A DNA stretch of 64,000 nucleotides, from positions 1,116,001-1,180,000 of the forward strand of contig NZ_CP091508.1 of NCBI RefSeq assembly GCF_022870865.1, given 5' to 3'. The notes beneath the pieces were generated by a model. That model was given only the letters and a program-made list of their open reading frames with translations. It was not told the origin of the DNA and searched no databases. The DNA is from Uruburuella testudinis (GTDB lineage Bacteria > Pseudomonadota > Gammaproteobacteria > Burkholderiales > Neisseriaceae). The translations under genes were made by a program, and so were the position numbers. Shown here piece by piece: positions 54,681 to 63,006 of the stretch (position 1 is the stretch's first letter; each line of letters opens with the position of its first letter).

Positions 54681-57600
54681 TCAAACTTTATTGTGCGTTG
54701 GCGCATGGTCGGTTTGTGGTTGGCCGGTGTTGTCTGTGTGCAGCGAATGCAGCAGAGGCAGCAGTAAATCTTCCACGAGGTTCCAAAACAGCGGGGTGTC
54801 GATCGGTTCGTGTTCGTCGCGGCCGAATACCAGTTTGACTTCGGTATAGTCGCGCTGGCCGGTGCTTTTTTTGTTGCCGCGGTATTCGTTGCGTGCTTTT
54901 TGTTGTGCGTTTTCGCGTTTGTCGGCTGGGTTGTCGAGCAATGCTTTGGCGGTGGCTGATGAGGTTCTGGCGAAAAAGGGCAGCGGGCGGGTTTGGCCGA
55001 GGTGGAAGTAGGCCAGCCATTGTTGCAGTTGCGCCCGTGCGGATGCCTGCGGGATGGCGGGCAGGGTTTCGGTGTGGCCGGGCAGCAGCAGGTGGCTGTG
55101 GTAAGCATCGGTTTCAGGCGGCCTGACGGCGCAGAAAATCAGGTGTTGCAACTGATAGGCGAGCTCTTCGGGTGCGGAAGGTTTTTCGTTGAGAAAATAA
55201 ATCAGGCCGTGCCGGTGGCGTTGGCTCAGGCTGCCGTGCAGGGTGTGGCCGCCAAGGGTGAGGGTGTAGGCATAGGGCGGCTGTGCGGGGCTGTGCAGCA
55301 GTTGGCTGTCGAGTGATTTTGCAGCGGTTTGAAACTGCTGCTGCCACAGGCGGCCGAGTTCGCCTTCGGGCAACAGGCTTTCGGCATTCAGGCGTTGCGC
55401 GGTGCGGGTGAAGTCGTGATTCAGACGGCGGGCGCGGGTGTAGGCTTCGGTGATACGGCCGTTGTGCAATGGGGCAAACGGTTCGGCGGCATCCCAGGCT
55501 TCATCGGTGTAGGGCTCGCGCCAGCTCAGGGTGTGTTGCAGCCAGCTGCGCACAGGGTTGCGCCAAAAGCGGATAAAGTCTTCTTGCCGGATTGCTGCGG
55601 TGGCGGCGGCTTCGGTGAGCGGTGCGTGGAAAAAAGTGCTGCCGGCTGCTGCGGGCCGGTTGAGTGCTGCTGCATAATCGCTGCGGCTGCTGATGAGGCC
55701 GTCTGAACGGGCAGAGGGTGCAAAATAGCGGTGTGAAAAGGCTTGCAACGGGTGTTGTTGCACCAAATCGGCGGCCAGTATGCTGCTGCGTTGCCCGCTC
55801 ATGGCGGCGAGGGTGTCGATAAGCTCGCTCAGCAGGGCGGAGGGCGCCAGCTCGTCGTCGTTGCTGATGCTGCGCCCTACATAAGATAAATACAGGATTT
55901 CGCGGGCGCTGATGATGGCTTCGAGAAATAGGTAGCGGTCGTCGTCGCGGCGGGCGCGGTCGCCTTTTTGCGGGTGGCGGGCGATAAGGTCGAAGGCGGC
56001 GGCTTTGGTGTTGCGCGGAAAATTGCCGTCGTTCAGCCCCAGCAGGCAAATGACTTTAAACGGCAGGCTGCGCATCGGCACCATGCTGCAAAAGGTGATG
56101 CCGCCGCGTAAAAAGCCGGCCTGGCTCTGGCTGCTGAGAAAATGTTGCAGATGCCGGATGGCGGTGTGTTGCGGCAGGTTGCCTGCGAATGCGGCCAACT
56201 CGGCTTCTGCCTGCCATCGGGCGAGGGCTTGCTCGATTTGTTGCAGTGCGTGTTGGTCGTCGGTGCCGGGCAGGAAGAGGGCGGCCAGCAGTTTGCGCAC
56301 ACGCTCGCACCAGGCGCTGATATCGGCGGGCTGCTGCCAACTGTGGTAAAGCTCGGCCAAGGTGCGGATGAGGGCGCTGAAACGGCTGAATACGGCGATT
56401 TGGTTGGGGTCGCTGTGCCAGGCGCTGAGGTTTTGCCACACGGGGTTGCTGCTTTCGGGCAGCAGCCAGCCCAGCACCAGCCGTTCCAGCCCTTGCTGCC
56501 AGGTAAACAAGGTATTGGCGGCGCCGTGGCGGCGGCGCATGTCGCCGTCGAGCCCCCAATGTATGTTGAGTGCGGCTATGGTGTCGTGCAAAAGCGGCAG
56601 GTCTTCGCGGCTCAGTTCAAAGCGTGCCAGCACCAAATCGCTGTCGAGCAGGGGCAGCAGCCGGTCGACTTCAAAACGGCTTTCCAACAGCTCCAGTGTT
56701 TGTTCGAGCGCGTATAAAAGCGGCTGGCGGCGGCTGAGTTTGACGTCGGAAACAGAATACGGCAAAGCCTGTGCGCCGCCTTGAGCCTGCCCGAACACGG
56801 CTTCGATATAGGGGCTGTAAGGCTCGATATTGGGGGTGAGGACGGCGATATCGTGCGGCTGCCAATCGGGGTGTTCGGCCAATATGGCGAGCAGTTGGTC
56901 TTTCAATATCTGCAATTCGCGCAGGGGGCTGTGGGCGGCATGAATGCGGATGGAGCCGTCGTGCAGCAGGGCACTTTGTGCGGCATCGGGCAGGGAAAGG
57001 GTTTGAATGTCGTGTTGCAGCCGTTTCAATAATGAGGCCGTCTGAAGCGGCTCGCTGAAATAGCTGTGTTCTTCGGTAATCGGCGCTTCGGCCAACGCAT
57101 CGAAAAAATCGCGCCCTTGTTTGCCCAACGAAGCCAGCAGCGGGTGGCCGCTCTGGCTGAGGTCGATATCGTCGCTGCTGTTTAAAATCTGCGCCGCTTC
57201 AATTACGTTGCCCCAATATTCGCTGCTGGGATTGAGCGCAAAAATGTGCACGTCGCAATGCTCGGCAACGGCTTGCAGCAATTGCAGATACATCGGCGCC
57301 AGGGTGGCGATGCCGAACACAAACAAACGCTCGGGCAGCTTGTCGGCGCTGAGTGCGTCAAGCAGCTGCTGCCACATGGCGACACGGTGCAGGGCGTGGC
57401 CGCTGCCGTCGTCGAGAAAGCGCCACAATGCGGCTTGCCAGATTTCATCATCCCCCAAGCCGATGAGCTGCCCTTGCTGCCAGGCCGTAATCCATTGCGG
57501 CCGGTAAACCAGGTATTGGTCGAAAATATCGGCCAGTTGCCCCGAAAGCTGATAAGCCGCCGATTCGCTGCTGTTCAGATAGCTTTGCAGGGCGGTATGG

Positions 57601-57938
57601 GCGGTGCGGTATTCAGAGGCCGTCTGAAAGGCTTCGCTTTGAAACAGACCCAGCAGCCGCCAGCGCATCACTTCGGGCGCAAACGGGCTCAGCTCGGGAA
57701 TGCCGGGCAGGCACTCGCGCATCAGCCGCCAAGTCAGCCCGGCCGGCAGGCTGAATTTGAGATTGGCCGCCACGCCCAATTCACGCGCCAGATAAGTGTT
57801 TAAATAACGGCGCATGCCTTGGCTCTGCACCACGATTTCTTCAGGTGCCAAGGGGTTTTCAAGCGGCATCAGCTGTTGCAGCCCGGCGAAGACACGGGCA
57901 AGATTTTCCAAGCGGTCGGATTGGTGCAGATAGAGCAT
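54681..57938 (-). CDS. recC: Exodeoxyribonuclease V subunit RecC
   Basis: A 1085-residue subunit of the RecBCD helicase-nuclease. The start MLYLHQSDRLENLARVF and EEIVVQSQGMRRYLNTYLARELGVAANLKFSLPAGLTWRLM match RecC N-termini, and VCLLGLNDGNFPRNTKAAAFDLIARHPQKGDRARRDDDRYLFLEAI is a RecC hallmark. RecC recognises Chi and splits the strands during double-strand break repair. Length is near the family norm (E. coli 1122). recB and recD are not adjacent. The longer frame from 57980 adds 14 residues; the ATG at 57938 fits family alignment. It contains several uptake sequences in frame. Confidence 0.96.
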   Translation of the reverse strand: MLYLHQSDRLENLARVFAGLQQLMPLENPLAPEEIVVQSQGMRRYLNTYLARELGVAANLKFSLPAGLTWRLMRECLPGIPELSPFAPEVMRWRLLGLFQSEAFQTASEYRTAHTALQSYLNSSESAAYQLSGQLADIFDQYLVYRPQWITAWQQGQLIGLGDDEIWQAALWRFLDDGSGHALHRVAMWQQLLDALSADKLPERLFVFGIATLAPMYLQLLQAVAEHCDVHIFALNPSSEYWGNVIEAAQILNSSDDIDLSQSGHPLLASLGKQGRDFFDALAEAPITEEHSYFSEPLQTASLLKRLQHDIQTLSLPDAAQSALLHDGSIRIHAAHSPLRELQILKDQLLAILAEHPDWQPHDIAVLTPNIEPYSPYIEAVFGQAQGGAQALPYSVSDVKLSRRQPLLYALEQTLELLESRFEVDRLLPLLDSDLVLARFELSREDLPLLHDTIAALNIHWGLDGDMRRRHGAANTLFTWQQGLERLVLGWLLPESSNPVWQNLSAWHSDPNQIAVFSRFSALIRTLAELYHSWQQPADISAWCERVRKLLAALFLPGTDDQHALQQIEQALARWQAEAELAAFAGNLPQHTAIRHLQHFLSSQSQAGFLRGGITFCSMVPMRSLPFKVICLLGLNDGNFPRNTKAAAFDLIARHPQKGDRARRDDDRYLFLEAIISAREILYLSYVGRSISNDDELAPSALLSELIDTLAAMSGQRSSILAADLVQQHPLQAFSHRYFAPSARSDGLISSRSDYAAALNRPAAAGSTFFHAPLTEAAATAAIRQEDFIRFWRNPVRSWLQHTLSWREPYTDEAWDAAEPFAPLHNGRITEAYTRARRLNHDFTRTAQRLNAESLLPEGELGRLWQQQFQTAAKSLDSQLLHSPAQPPYAYTLTLGGHTLHGSLSQRHRHGLIYFLNEKPSAPEELAYQLQHLIFCAVRPPETDAYHSHLLLPGHTETLPAIPQASARAQLQQWLAYFHLGQTRPLPFFARTSSATAKALLDNPADKRENAQQKARNEYRGNKKSTGQRDYTEVKLVFGRDEHEPIDTPLFWNLVEDLLLPLLHSLHTDNTGQPQTDHAPTHNKV

Positions 57939-57990
57939 AATCGGCAATAGGGTGATGGCAGACAAACCATTATCCAACATTACAGGCCGT

Positions 57991-58170
57991 CTGAAAACGA
58001 GCGCAGCGAGTTTCTGCGGAGTTAAAACGAGCGCAGCGAGTTTCTGCGGAGTTAAAACGAGCGTAGTGAGTTTCTGCGAAGCTAAAACGGGCGCAGCGGG
58101 TTTCTGCGAAGCTAAAACGGGCGCAGCGGGTTTCTGCGAAGCTAAAACGAGCGCAGCGGGTTTCTGCGGG
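57991..58170. repeat. 30-base minisatellite, six units
   Basis: Six head-to-tail units of the form GTTAAAACGAGCGCAGCGAG plus TTTCTGCGGA. Units one to three have GAGCG(C/T)AG(C/T)GAG, units four to six have GGGCGCAGCGGG or GAGCGCAGCGGG. The unit length is a multiple of three, so all frames stay open and give a ten-residue repeat on both strands. There are no spacers, so it is not a CRISPR array. Confidence 0.9.
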
Positions 58171-58242
58171 GTGATGGCGGGCTTTCAATACATTGACTAC
58201 AGGCAGGCGGGCGGCGATAGTCAGTGCGCACGGTATCGTAAC

Positions 58243-58279
58243 ACTCCAATACATGTATCAAACTCCAATACATGTATCA
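58243..58279. repeat. Two tandem copies of an 18-base palindromic site
   Basis: ACTCCAATACATGTATCA at 58243-58260 and again at 58262-58279, each containing the palindrome ATACATGTAT. Spacing of 19 bases. May be a regulatory binding site or a small repeat. Confidence 0.6.
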
Positions 58280-58338
58280 CAAGGAGCAAATAAAGAGGGT
58301 GTGCAAGTGCAGCATATCAGTTTGATAATGTCATAGAA

Positions 58339-58367
58339 AGGCCGTCTGAATGCGTTTCAGACGGCCT
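58339..58367. terminator. DUS-pair terminator of waaF
   Basis: AGGCCGTCTGAA and TTCAGACGGCCT with a short loop, 18 bases after the waaF stop. Confidence 0.8.
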
Positions 58368-58384
58368 CGGTATTTTTGATGCCG

Positions 58385-59407
58385 TTAATGGTTGTGAGTC
58401 GGAATGCTTTGTGCGGCGGCGGCCACTTGCTCCGGCATCAATTTGTTCAAACAATCGGTATGGCCGAGCGGGCATTCGCGCTTGAAGCAGGGCGAGCAGT
58501 TTAGATGCAGGCTGACGATTTTGGCGCGGCGGCTCAGCGGCGGGGTGTGGTCGGGGCTGGAGGAGCCGTATACCGCCACCAGCTTGCGGCCGAGTGCGGC
58601 GGCCAGGTGCATCAGGCCGCTGTCGTTGCAAACTACGGTGTCGGCGCAGGCCAATAAATCGATGGCTTCGGAAAGGCTGGTTTTGCCGCATAAATTGGTG
58701 CAGAGGCCGTCTGAAAGGGTGTTGATTTCTTCGGCAATGTCGAAATCTTTTTGTGAGCCGAACAGCCATATCTGCCAGCCTTGCGCGGCATAGCGGCGGG
58801 CGAGTTCGGCGAAGTGGCGTGCCGGCCAGCGCTTGGCGGGGCCGTATTCGGCGCCGGGGCAGAAGGCGAGCACGGGTTTGCCGGTGTTTAAGCCGTGCCG
58901 GGCAAGTGCGGCGGCTTGGCTGTGCGGGTCGATTTGAAAGCGCGGATTGTCGGAATGGCCGTTGAAATCGGCTTGGGTGGGGTGGGCCAGCGCGGTGTAG
59001 CGGTCAACCATCAAGGGCAGCGCGGTTTTGTCGAGCTTGCGGATGTCGTTGAGCAAAAGGTAGCGCGATTCGCCGACATAGCCGGTGCGCTGTTTGATGC
59101 CGGTGGCGGCGGCAATCAGGGCGGATTTGAGCGAGCCGGGCAACACAATCACTTGGTCGTAGCCGCGTTTGCCGAGCATGCGGCCGGTTTGCCAGCGCTT
59201 TTTCAAATCCAGCGCGCCGTGGCCGAACGGGTTTTCGATGATGTTATTCACTTCGGGCATGCGCTCAAATACGGCCATCGACCATTTGGGGGCGAATATG
59301 TCGATGGTGCAGCCCGGATGCAGCGCGTGCAGGCGGCGGTAGAGCGGCTGGGTCATCACGCAGTCGCCAATCCAGCTGGGGGAGATAATGAGGATTTTTT
59401 TCGGCAT
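58385..59407 (-). CDS. waaF: ADP-heptose:LPS heptosyltransferase II
   Basis: A 340-residue GT9-family glycosyltransferase. N-terminal KILIISPSWIGDCVMTQPLYRRL, the sugar-nucleotide region FCPGAEYGPAKRWPARHFAELARRY near residue 183 and the Asp-containing VVCNDSGLMHLAAALG near 262 are WaaF hallmarks. It adds the second heptose to the LOS inner core. The start at 59407 gives the standard N-terminus. Residues LSDGL near 235 are encoded by an uptake sequence. Confidence 0.97.
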   Translation of the reverse strand: MPKKILIISPSWIGDCVMTQPLYRRLHALHPGCTIDIFAPKWSMAVFERMPEVNNIIENPFGHGALDLKKRWQTGRMLGKRGYDQVIVLPGSLKSALIAAATGIKQRTGYVGESRYLLLNDIRKLDKTALPLMVDRYTALAHPTQADFNGHSDNPRFQIDPHSQAAALARHGLNTGKPVLAFCPGAEYGPAKRWPARHFAELARRYAAQGWQIWLFGSQKDFDIAEEINTLSDGLCTNLCGKTSLSEAIDLLACADTVVCNDSGLMHLAAALGRKLVAVYGSSSPDHTPPLSRRAKIVSLHLNCSPCFKRECPLGHTDCLNKLMPEQVAAAAQSIPTHNH

Positions 59408-59486
59408 GGTTAGGCAGATATTTTGATTTGAGTGGGTATTTTAACGCAAATCGCCAAGATGCCCTACAGGCCGTCTGAATCAATTA

Positions 59487-59561
59487 TGTCGATTTGCAAA
59501 AGTCAGCGAACAAGGCGGCGAGTCGAGTTAATGCAGTTAGTTTATTTTTGTGAATGGGTAT
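59487..59561. repeat. Short Correia-like element
   Basis: GATTTGCAAAAGTCAGCGAA, ACAAGGCGGCGAGTCGAG, then AGTTTATTTTTGTGAATGGGTA. A shorter form of the copy at 20510, with the intact outer end. Confidence 0.6.
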
Positions 59562-59592
59562 CAGGCCGTCTGAAATTTTTTCAGACGGCCTG
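59562..59592. terminator. DUS-pair hairpin
   Basis: CAGGCCGTCTGAAA and TTTCAGACGGCCTG, directly next to the element end. Confidence 0.7.
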
Positions 59593-59697
59593 ATTGATAT
59601 GGTTGGGCAGATATTGATGGGCGCATTCAGACGGCCTGTGGCGGCAGATGATCTGTGGTAAATATCAAATCACGGAACGAGGTTGCTCGTGAAATTA

Positions 59698-59718
59698 TAT
59701 TCCAATTAAAGTGGAATA
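59698..59718. promoter_or_regulatory. Inverted repeat upstream of the BCCT gene
   Basis: TATTCCA, seven bases, TGGAATA, about 150 bases before the transporter start in the AT-rich leader. A candidate operator. Confidence 0.4.
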
Positions 59719-59865
59719 TTAAAATATTAATTTAAATTTTCGATAAATTAAATGGATTTTTTGATAAAAGGTTTTGTTGAAATTATTTTTTTGTTAAGGT
59801 AAAAAAGCCTTTACGGGTGTCGGGGCCGCCTGCGGCTGTTTGCGAACCAGAAAAGAAAGAGGCTT

Positions 59866-61866
59866 ATGTCTGAACAAAATTCATTTGCGCAAGAATCGGC
59901 GCGGGCGAAAAGTAATATCAACCCGCCGGTGTTTTACAGCGCGGCCATCATTATTGTGGCGATTATGCTGTTTGCCGTTATTTTGCCGGAATTGGCGGAT
60001 AGCACATTTAAATCGGTACAGGCGGCGATTGTGGAAAACGCCAGTTGGTATTATGTGCTCACGGTGGGCATTATTTTGCTGACGTGCGTGTTTTTGGGCG
60101 TGTCGCGCTATGGCAATATCAAATTGGGGCCCGATCATTCGCGGCCGGATTATAAAAATATTTCTTGGTTTGCGATGCTGTTTTCTGCCGGCATGGGCAT
60201 CGGTTTGATGTTTTTCGGTGTGGCCGAGCCGGTGATGCATTTTCTGACCCCGCCGCACGGTGACGGCGGCACAGTGGGCGCGGCGCGCGAAGCTATGCGG
60301 CTGACGTTTTTCCACTGGGGGCTGCATGCTTGGGCGGTGTATGCGATTGTTGCTCTGATTCTGGCTTTTTTCTCTTACCGGCACAATCTGCCGCTCACGC
60401 TGCGTTCGGCGCTTTATCCTTTAATCGGCGATAAAATTTACGGCCCCATCGGCCATGCGGTGGATGTGTTTGCGGTGGTGGGCACGCTGTTTGGCTTGGC
60501 CACTTCGCTGGGCTACGGTGCTTTGCAGGTGAATGCGGGTATCAACCATTTGTTTCCGGCGGTGCCGGTGGGCACGCTCAGCCAGGTGGTGCTGATTATC
60601 GCGATTACGGCGCTGGCCACCATTTCGGTGGTGAGCGGGTTGGATCGCGGTGTGAAAATGCTGTCAGAATTGAATATCGGTTTGGCGGTGGTGTTGCTGC
60701 TGTTTGTGCTGCTGGCCGGCTCGACGGTGTTTTTGTTGCAGGCTTTTGTGCAAAACGTGGGCTATTATTTGTCTAGCATTGTGAATATGACGTTTAATCT
60801 GTTTGCCTACGAAAAAACCGATTGGTTCGGTGGTTGGACGATTCTTTATTGGGGTTGGTGGGTGAGCTGGGCGCCGTTTGTCGGCCTGTTTATCGCCCGT
60901 GTGTCGCGCGGGCGCACCATTCGCGAATTTATCACCGGCGTGTTGCTGGTGCCGGCGGGCTTCACGTTTATGTGGATGACGTTTTTCGGCAATTCGGCGA
61001 TTGAGATGATTTTGAACCAAGGCATTGTATCGTTGGGCGAAGTGGTGTCGCAAGATGTGTCGCTGGCCTTGTTTGCCTTTTTGGAGCAGCTGCCGTTTGC
61101 CACCGTTTTCACTTATGTGGCGCTGCTGATGATTGTGGTGTTTTTTGTGACTTCCGCCGATTCGGGCGCGCTGGTGATGGACATGCTCTGCGCTTATGGC
61201 GAGGGCAGCACCGGTGTCGGCTACCGCATTTTTTGGGCGGCCGGTGCGGGTGCGGCAGCGATTGCGCTGCTGCTGGCCGGTGGTTTGGGCGCATTGCAAA
61301 CGATGGCAATCGCCAGCGCGCTACCGTTTGTTACGGTGTTGATGGTTGCCATTTACGGTTTGTTTAAGGCCTTGAATATCGATGCGCAAAAGCAGGAAGT
61401 GTTGCAGCTGGGGCTGACCACGCCGCTGCCGGCGCAAGGCAGCGGTGCTTGGCGCGAGCGTTTGCAGGTGATTATGGATTTTCCCAACCGTGAAGTGGTG
61501 CAGCGTTTTGTTGACCGCACGGTGAAAAAAGCCTGTGAGGAAGTGGCCGAAGAATTGCGCAACAGCGGTTTGAATGCCGAAGTGAGCGCTCCTGAAAGCG
61601 GTCAAGTGGTGCTGAGCGTGCATCAGGGTGAGGAAATCGACTTCACTTATCAGGTGGTGGCCACCGGCCACATTCAGCCTGAATTTGCGCAAAGCAATAC
61701 CAGCACGCAGGAAGCGGACGAAGCACAAAAATATTACCGCGCCGAAGTGCATTTGGGCGAAGGTGGTCAGGATTACGATATTATGGGCTGGAGCCGTGAG
61801 GGGGTGATTAACGACATCATCAGCCAATATCACAAACATCTGCATTTTTTACACAGTTTGCGTTGA
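59866..61866 (+). CDS. BCCT-family choline/betaine transporter (BetT-like)
   Basis: A 666-residue transporter with twelve helices and a long C-terminal cytosolic domain (from about residue 510). Signatures of the BCCT family: GMGIGLMFFGVAEP near residue 108 and the Trp-rich WTILYWGWWVSWAPFVGLFIARVSRGRTIREF near 325. E. coli BetT has 677 residues and the same layout, so proton-driven choline uptake is likely; the C-terminal domain senses osmolarity in relatives. A ribosome site AAAGAAAGAGG precedes the ATG. It ends with a strong intrinsic terminator. Confidence 0.95.
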   Translation: MSEQNSFAQESARAKSNINPPVFYSAAIIIVAIMLFAVILPELADSTFKSVQAAIVENASWYYVLTVGIILLTCVFLGVSRYGNIKLGPDHSRPDYKNISWFAMLFSAGMGIGLMFFGVAEPVMHFLTPPHGDGGTVGAAREAMRLTFFHWGLHAWAVYAIVALILAFFSYRHNLPLTLRSALYPLIGDKIYGPIGHAVDVFAVVGTLFGLATSLGYGALQVNAGINHLFPAVPVGTLSQVVLIIAITALATISVVSGLDRGVKMLSELNIGLAVVLLLFVLLAGSTVFLLQAFVQNVGYYLSSIVNMTFNLFAYEKTDWFGGWTILYWGWWVSWAPFVGLFIARVSRGRTIREFITGVLLVPAGFTFMWMTFFGNSAIEMILNQGIVSLGEVVSQDVSLALFAFLEQLPFATVFTYVALLMIVVFFVTSADSGALVMDMLCAYGEGSTGVGYRIFWAAGAGAAAIALLLAGGLGALQTMAIASALPFVTVLMVAIYGLFKALNIDAQKQEVLQLGLTTPLPAQGSGAWRERLQVIMDFPNREVVQRFVDRTVKKACEEVAEELRNSGLNAEVSAPESGQVVLSVHQGEEIDFTYQVVATGHIQPEFAQSNTSTQEADEAQKYYRAEVHLGEGGQDYDIMGWSREGVINDIISQYHKHLHFLHSLR

Positions 61867-61876
61867 GCGGATGTGT

Positions 61877-61918
61877 AAAAACGGGCAGGCCGAATCAATC
61901 GGTTTGCCCGTTTTTTTG
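61877..61918 (+). terminator. Rho-independent terminator of the BCCT gene
   Basis: Stem AAAAACGGGCA / TGCCCGTTTTT followed by more T residues. Confidence 0.92.
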
Positions 61919-61934
61919 TTTTCAGACGGCCGGA

Positions 61935-62077
61935 AACCTTTGCAAAACCCTAGATTTGAGTATAGTTCGAAATTAGAATAGTGCAGAAAGCGCATATATA
62001 TCATGGGGATAGGTAAGATTTCGAGCGGCGAATAACGAAGAAATGTGCCAAAGATAGGGATTTTGCAAAAGTCTCGG
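61935..62077. repeat. IS5-type remnant or small element with TTTGCAAAA ends
   Basis: Left end CCTTTGCAAAACCCTAGATTTG and right end GATAGGGATTTTGCAAAAGTCT form an imperfect inverted pair of about 20 bases, about 140 bases apart. The ends resemble those of Neisseria IS5-family elements (GAGACCTTTGCAAAA), which I recall but cannot check here. No transposase frame remains. The rest of the 61919-62372 gap has a lone TTTTGCAAAAGCCT near 62240 and a DUS hairpin. Confidence 0.55.
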
Positions 62078-62309
62078 CCTTACACATAATCATTTAAGCT
62101 GCTTGATTCGTTATTCCTGCTCAAGCCGGAATGTCCTTTTATATAAGTTGATTTGCAATCAATGGGTTGAATTGTTGTGGATAGATTCCGGTTTGTGCAG
62201 GAATGATTAGCTTTCGGGTTGTTTCCAAACTAAAATTTATTTTGCAAAAGCCTCAAGCTTTTGTTTGAATGATTGCCAATAATGGGTTTGCGCTCATTCT
62301 GCGTATTAT

Positions 62310-62349
62310 GTATCAGGCCGTCTGAAAGTGTTTTCAGACGGCCTGATAC
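62310..62349. terminator. Extended DUS-pair terminator
   Basis: GTATCAGGCCGTCTGAAA and TTTCAGACGGCCTGATAC around a four-base loop, after the minus-strand lipoprotein gene. Confidence 0.85.
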
Positions 62350-62372
62350 GTAAAGCAAAGAAACACGCGTGT

Positions 62373-62717
62373 TTAATCGGTTTCCAGATATTGCGTTTGC
62401 TTGCCCTTGCGGGTGAGCGTGGCGGCGTTGTCCTGCACATGCCAGCGGGTGGTGGCGTTGCTGTATTCGGCACCTTGCGCCCATGCGCTGGCCTGAGTGA
62501 GGGTTTCTACCGTGCTGCCTTGGTGCAGCTCGACAGTCAGCGGGCTGTTGCTGTTGATATACACGGCTCTGATGCGGCTGTTGCCTTTGGCGGCGCGGTA
62601 GTCGATGGTGTAGGTTTGGGTAGCGGCCACGATGGGGGCGGGCGCTTCGGGGCGCACGGCTTTTTGCGAACCGCAGGCGGTGCAGGCGAAAATCAGCAGT
62701 AGGGCGATGGGTTTCAT
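62373..62717 (-). CDS. Small lipoprotein, weakly MliC-like
   Basis: A 114-residue lipoprotein: signal peptide MKPIALLLIFACTAC with lipobox CTAC and the lipidated Cys at residue 15. The mature part, with YTIDYRAAKGNSRIRAVYIN and YSNATTRWHVQDNAATLTRKG, has the strand pattern of the lipoprotein at 6025 (WRVQNGETVLTY) but lacks the paired cysteines. The family call is tentative. It follows the zinc-finger gene after 15 bases in one operon. Confidence 0.75.
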   Translation of the reverse strand: MKPIALLLIFACTACGSQKAVRPEAPAPIVAATQTYTIDYRAAKGNSRIRAVYINSNSPLTVELHQGSTVETLTQASAWAQGAEYSNATTRWHVQDNAATLTRKGKQTQYLETD

Positions 62718-62732
62718 GCGGATCCCTCGGGC

Positions 62733-62921
62733 TCAGTGGTGGCCGGCTTCGCCTTCGAGTTTGTAAACCGCGCCGCAATAGGGGCATTCGATGCTGCTGT
62801 TGGACTGTATCGGCAGAAATACGCGCGGATGGCCGTTCCAGGCTTGGTTTTGCGGGCCTGAGCAGTGCAGCGGCAGATCATGGGGCGTAATCACGATGGT
62901 TTCTTGGTTCAGTTCGCTCAT
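62733..62921 (-). CDS. Zinc-finger (CHCC-type) protein
   Basis: A 62-residue cytosolic protein. Cys in LHCSGP, His in NGHPRV and the pair ECPYCGAVY form the zf-CHCC zinc-binding set, also seen in the mitochondrial complex I subunit NDUFS6 and in small bacterial proteins near ilvE or waaF. It probably binds zinc; the function is unknown. It lies 85 bases after ilvE, with a DUS hairpin in the gap, and 15 bases before the lipoprotein gene. Confidence 0.88.
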   Translation of the reverse strand: MSELNQETIVITPHDLPLHCSGPQNQAWNGHPRVFLPIQSNSSIECPYCGAVYKLEGEAGHH

Positions 62922-62951
62922 GGTTTTATCCTTGTGTTGATGTGTTGCAAG

Positions 62952-62986
62952 AGGCCGTCTGAAAGCGGAGGGATATCAGACGGCCT
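62952..62986. terminator. DUS-pair hairpin after ilvE
   Basis: AGGCCGTCTGAAA and ATCAGACGGCCT (one end worn) between ilvE and the zinc-finger gene. Confidence 0.65.
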
Positions 62987-63006
62987 GATGGGGCTAATCA
63001 ATAGGC

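Larger units (their letters stand above)
57939..58384. other. recC-waaF intergenic region
   Basis: A 446-base gap holding an uptake sequence near 57985, the 30-base minisatellite, an 18-base direct repeat and the DUS hairpin at 58339. The frames across the minisatellite are repeat artefacts; no real gene is seen. Confidence 0.6.
59408..59865. other. waaF-BCCT intergenic region
   Basis: A 458-base gap between divergent genes. It holds uptake sequences near 59467 and 59625, a Correia-like element at 59487-59561, a DUS hairpin at 59562-59592, then an AT-rich leader (59690-59810) containing an inverted repeat TATTCCA...TGGAATA. No gene seen. Confidence 0.6.

Noticed and set aside
53696..54838. 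Open frames across the tandem repeat (up to 276 codons)
   Set aside because: They follow the repeat unit and show no domain or ribosome site, and parts are antisense to recC.
57991..58170. CRISPR array
   Set aside because: Units are contiguous with no unique spacers, and no cas genes are present.
57952..58293. Frames across the minisatellite on both strands
   Set aside because: Ten-residue repeats are explained by the 30-base period; no start signal or homology.
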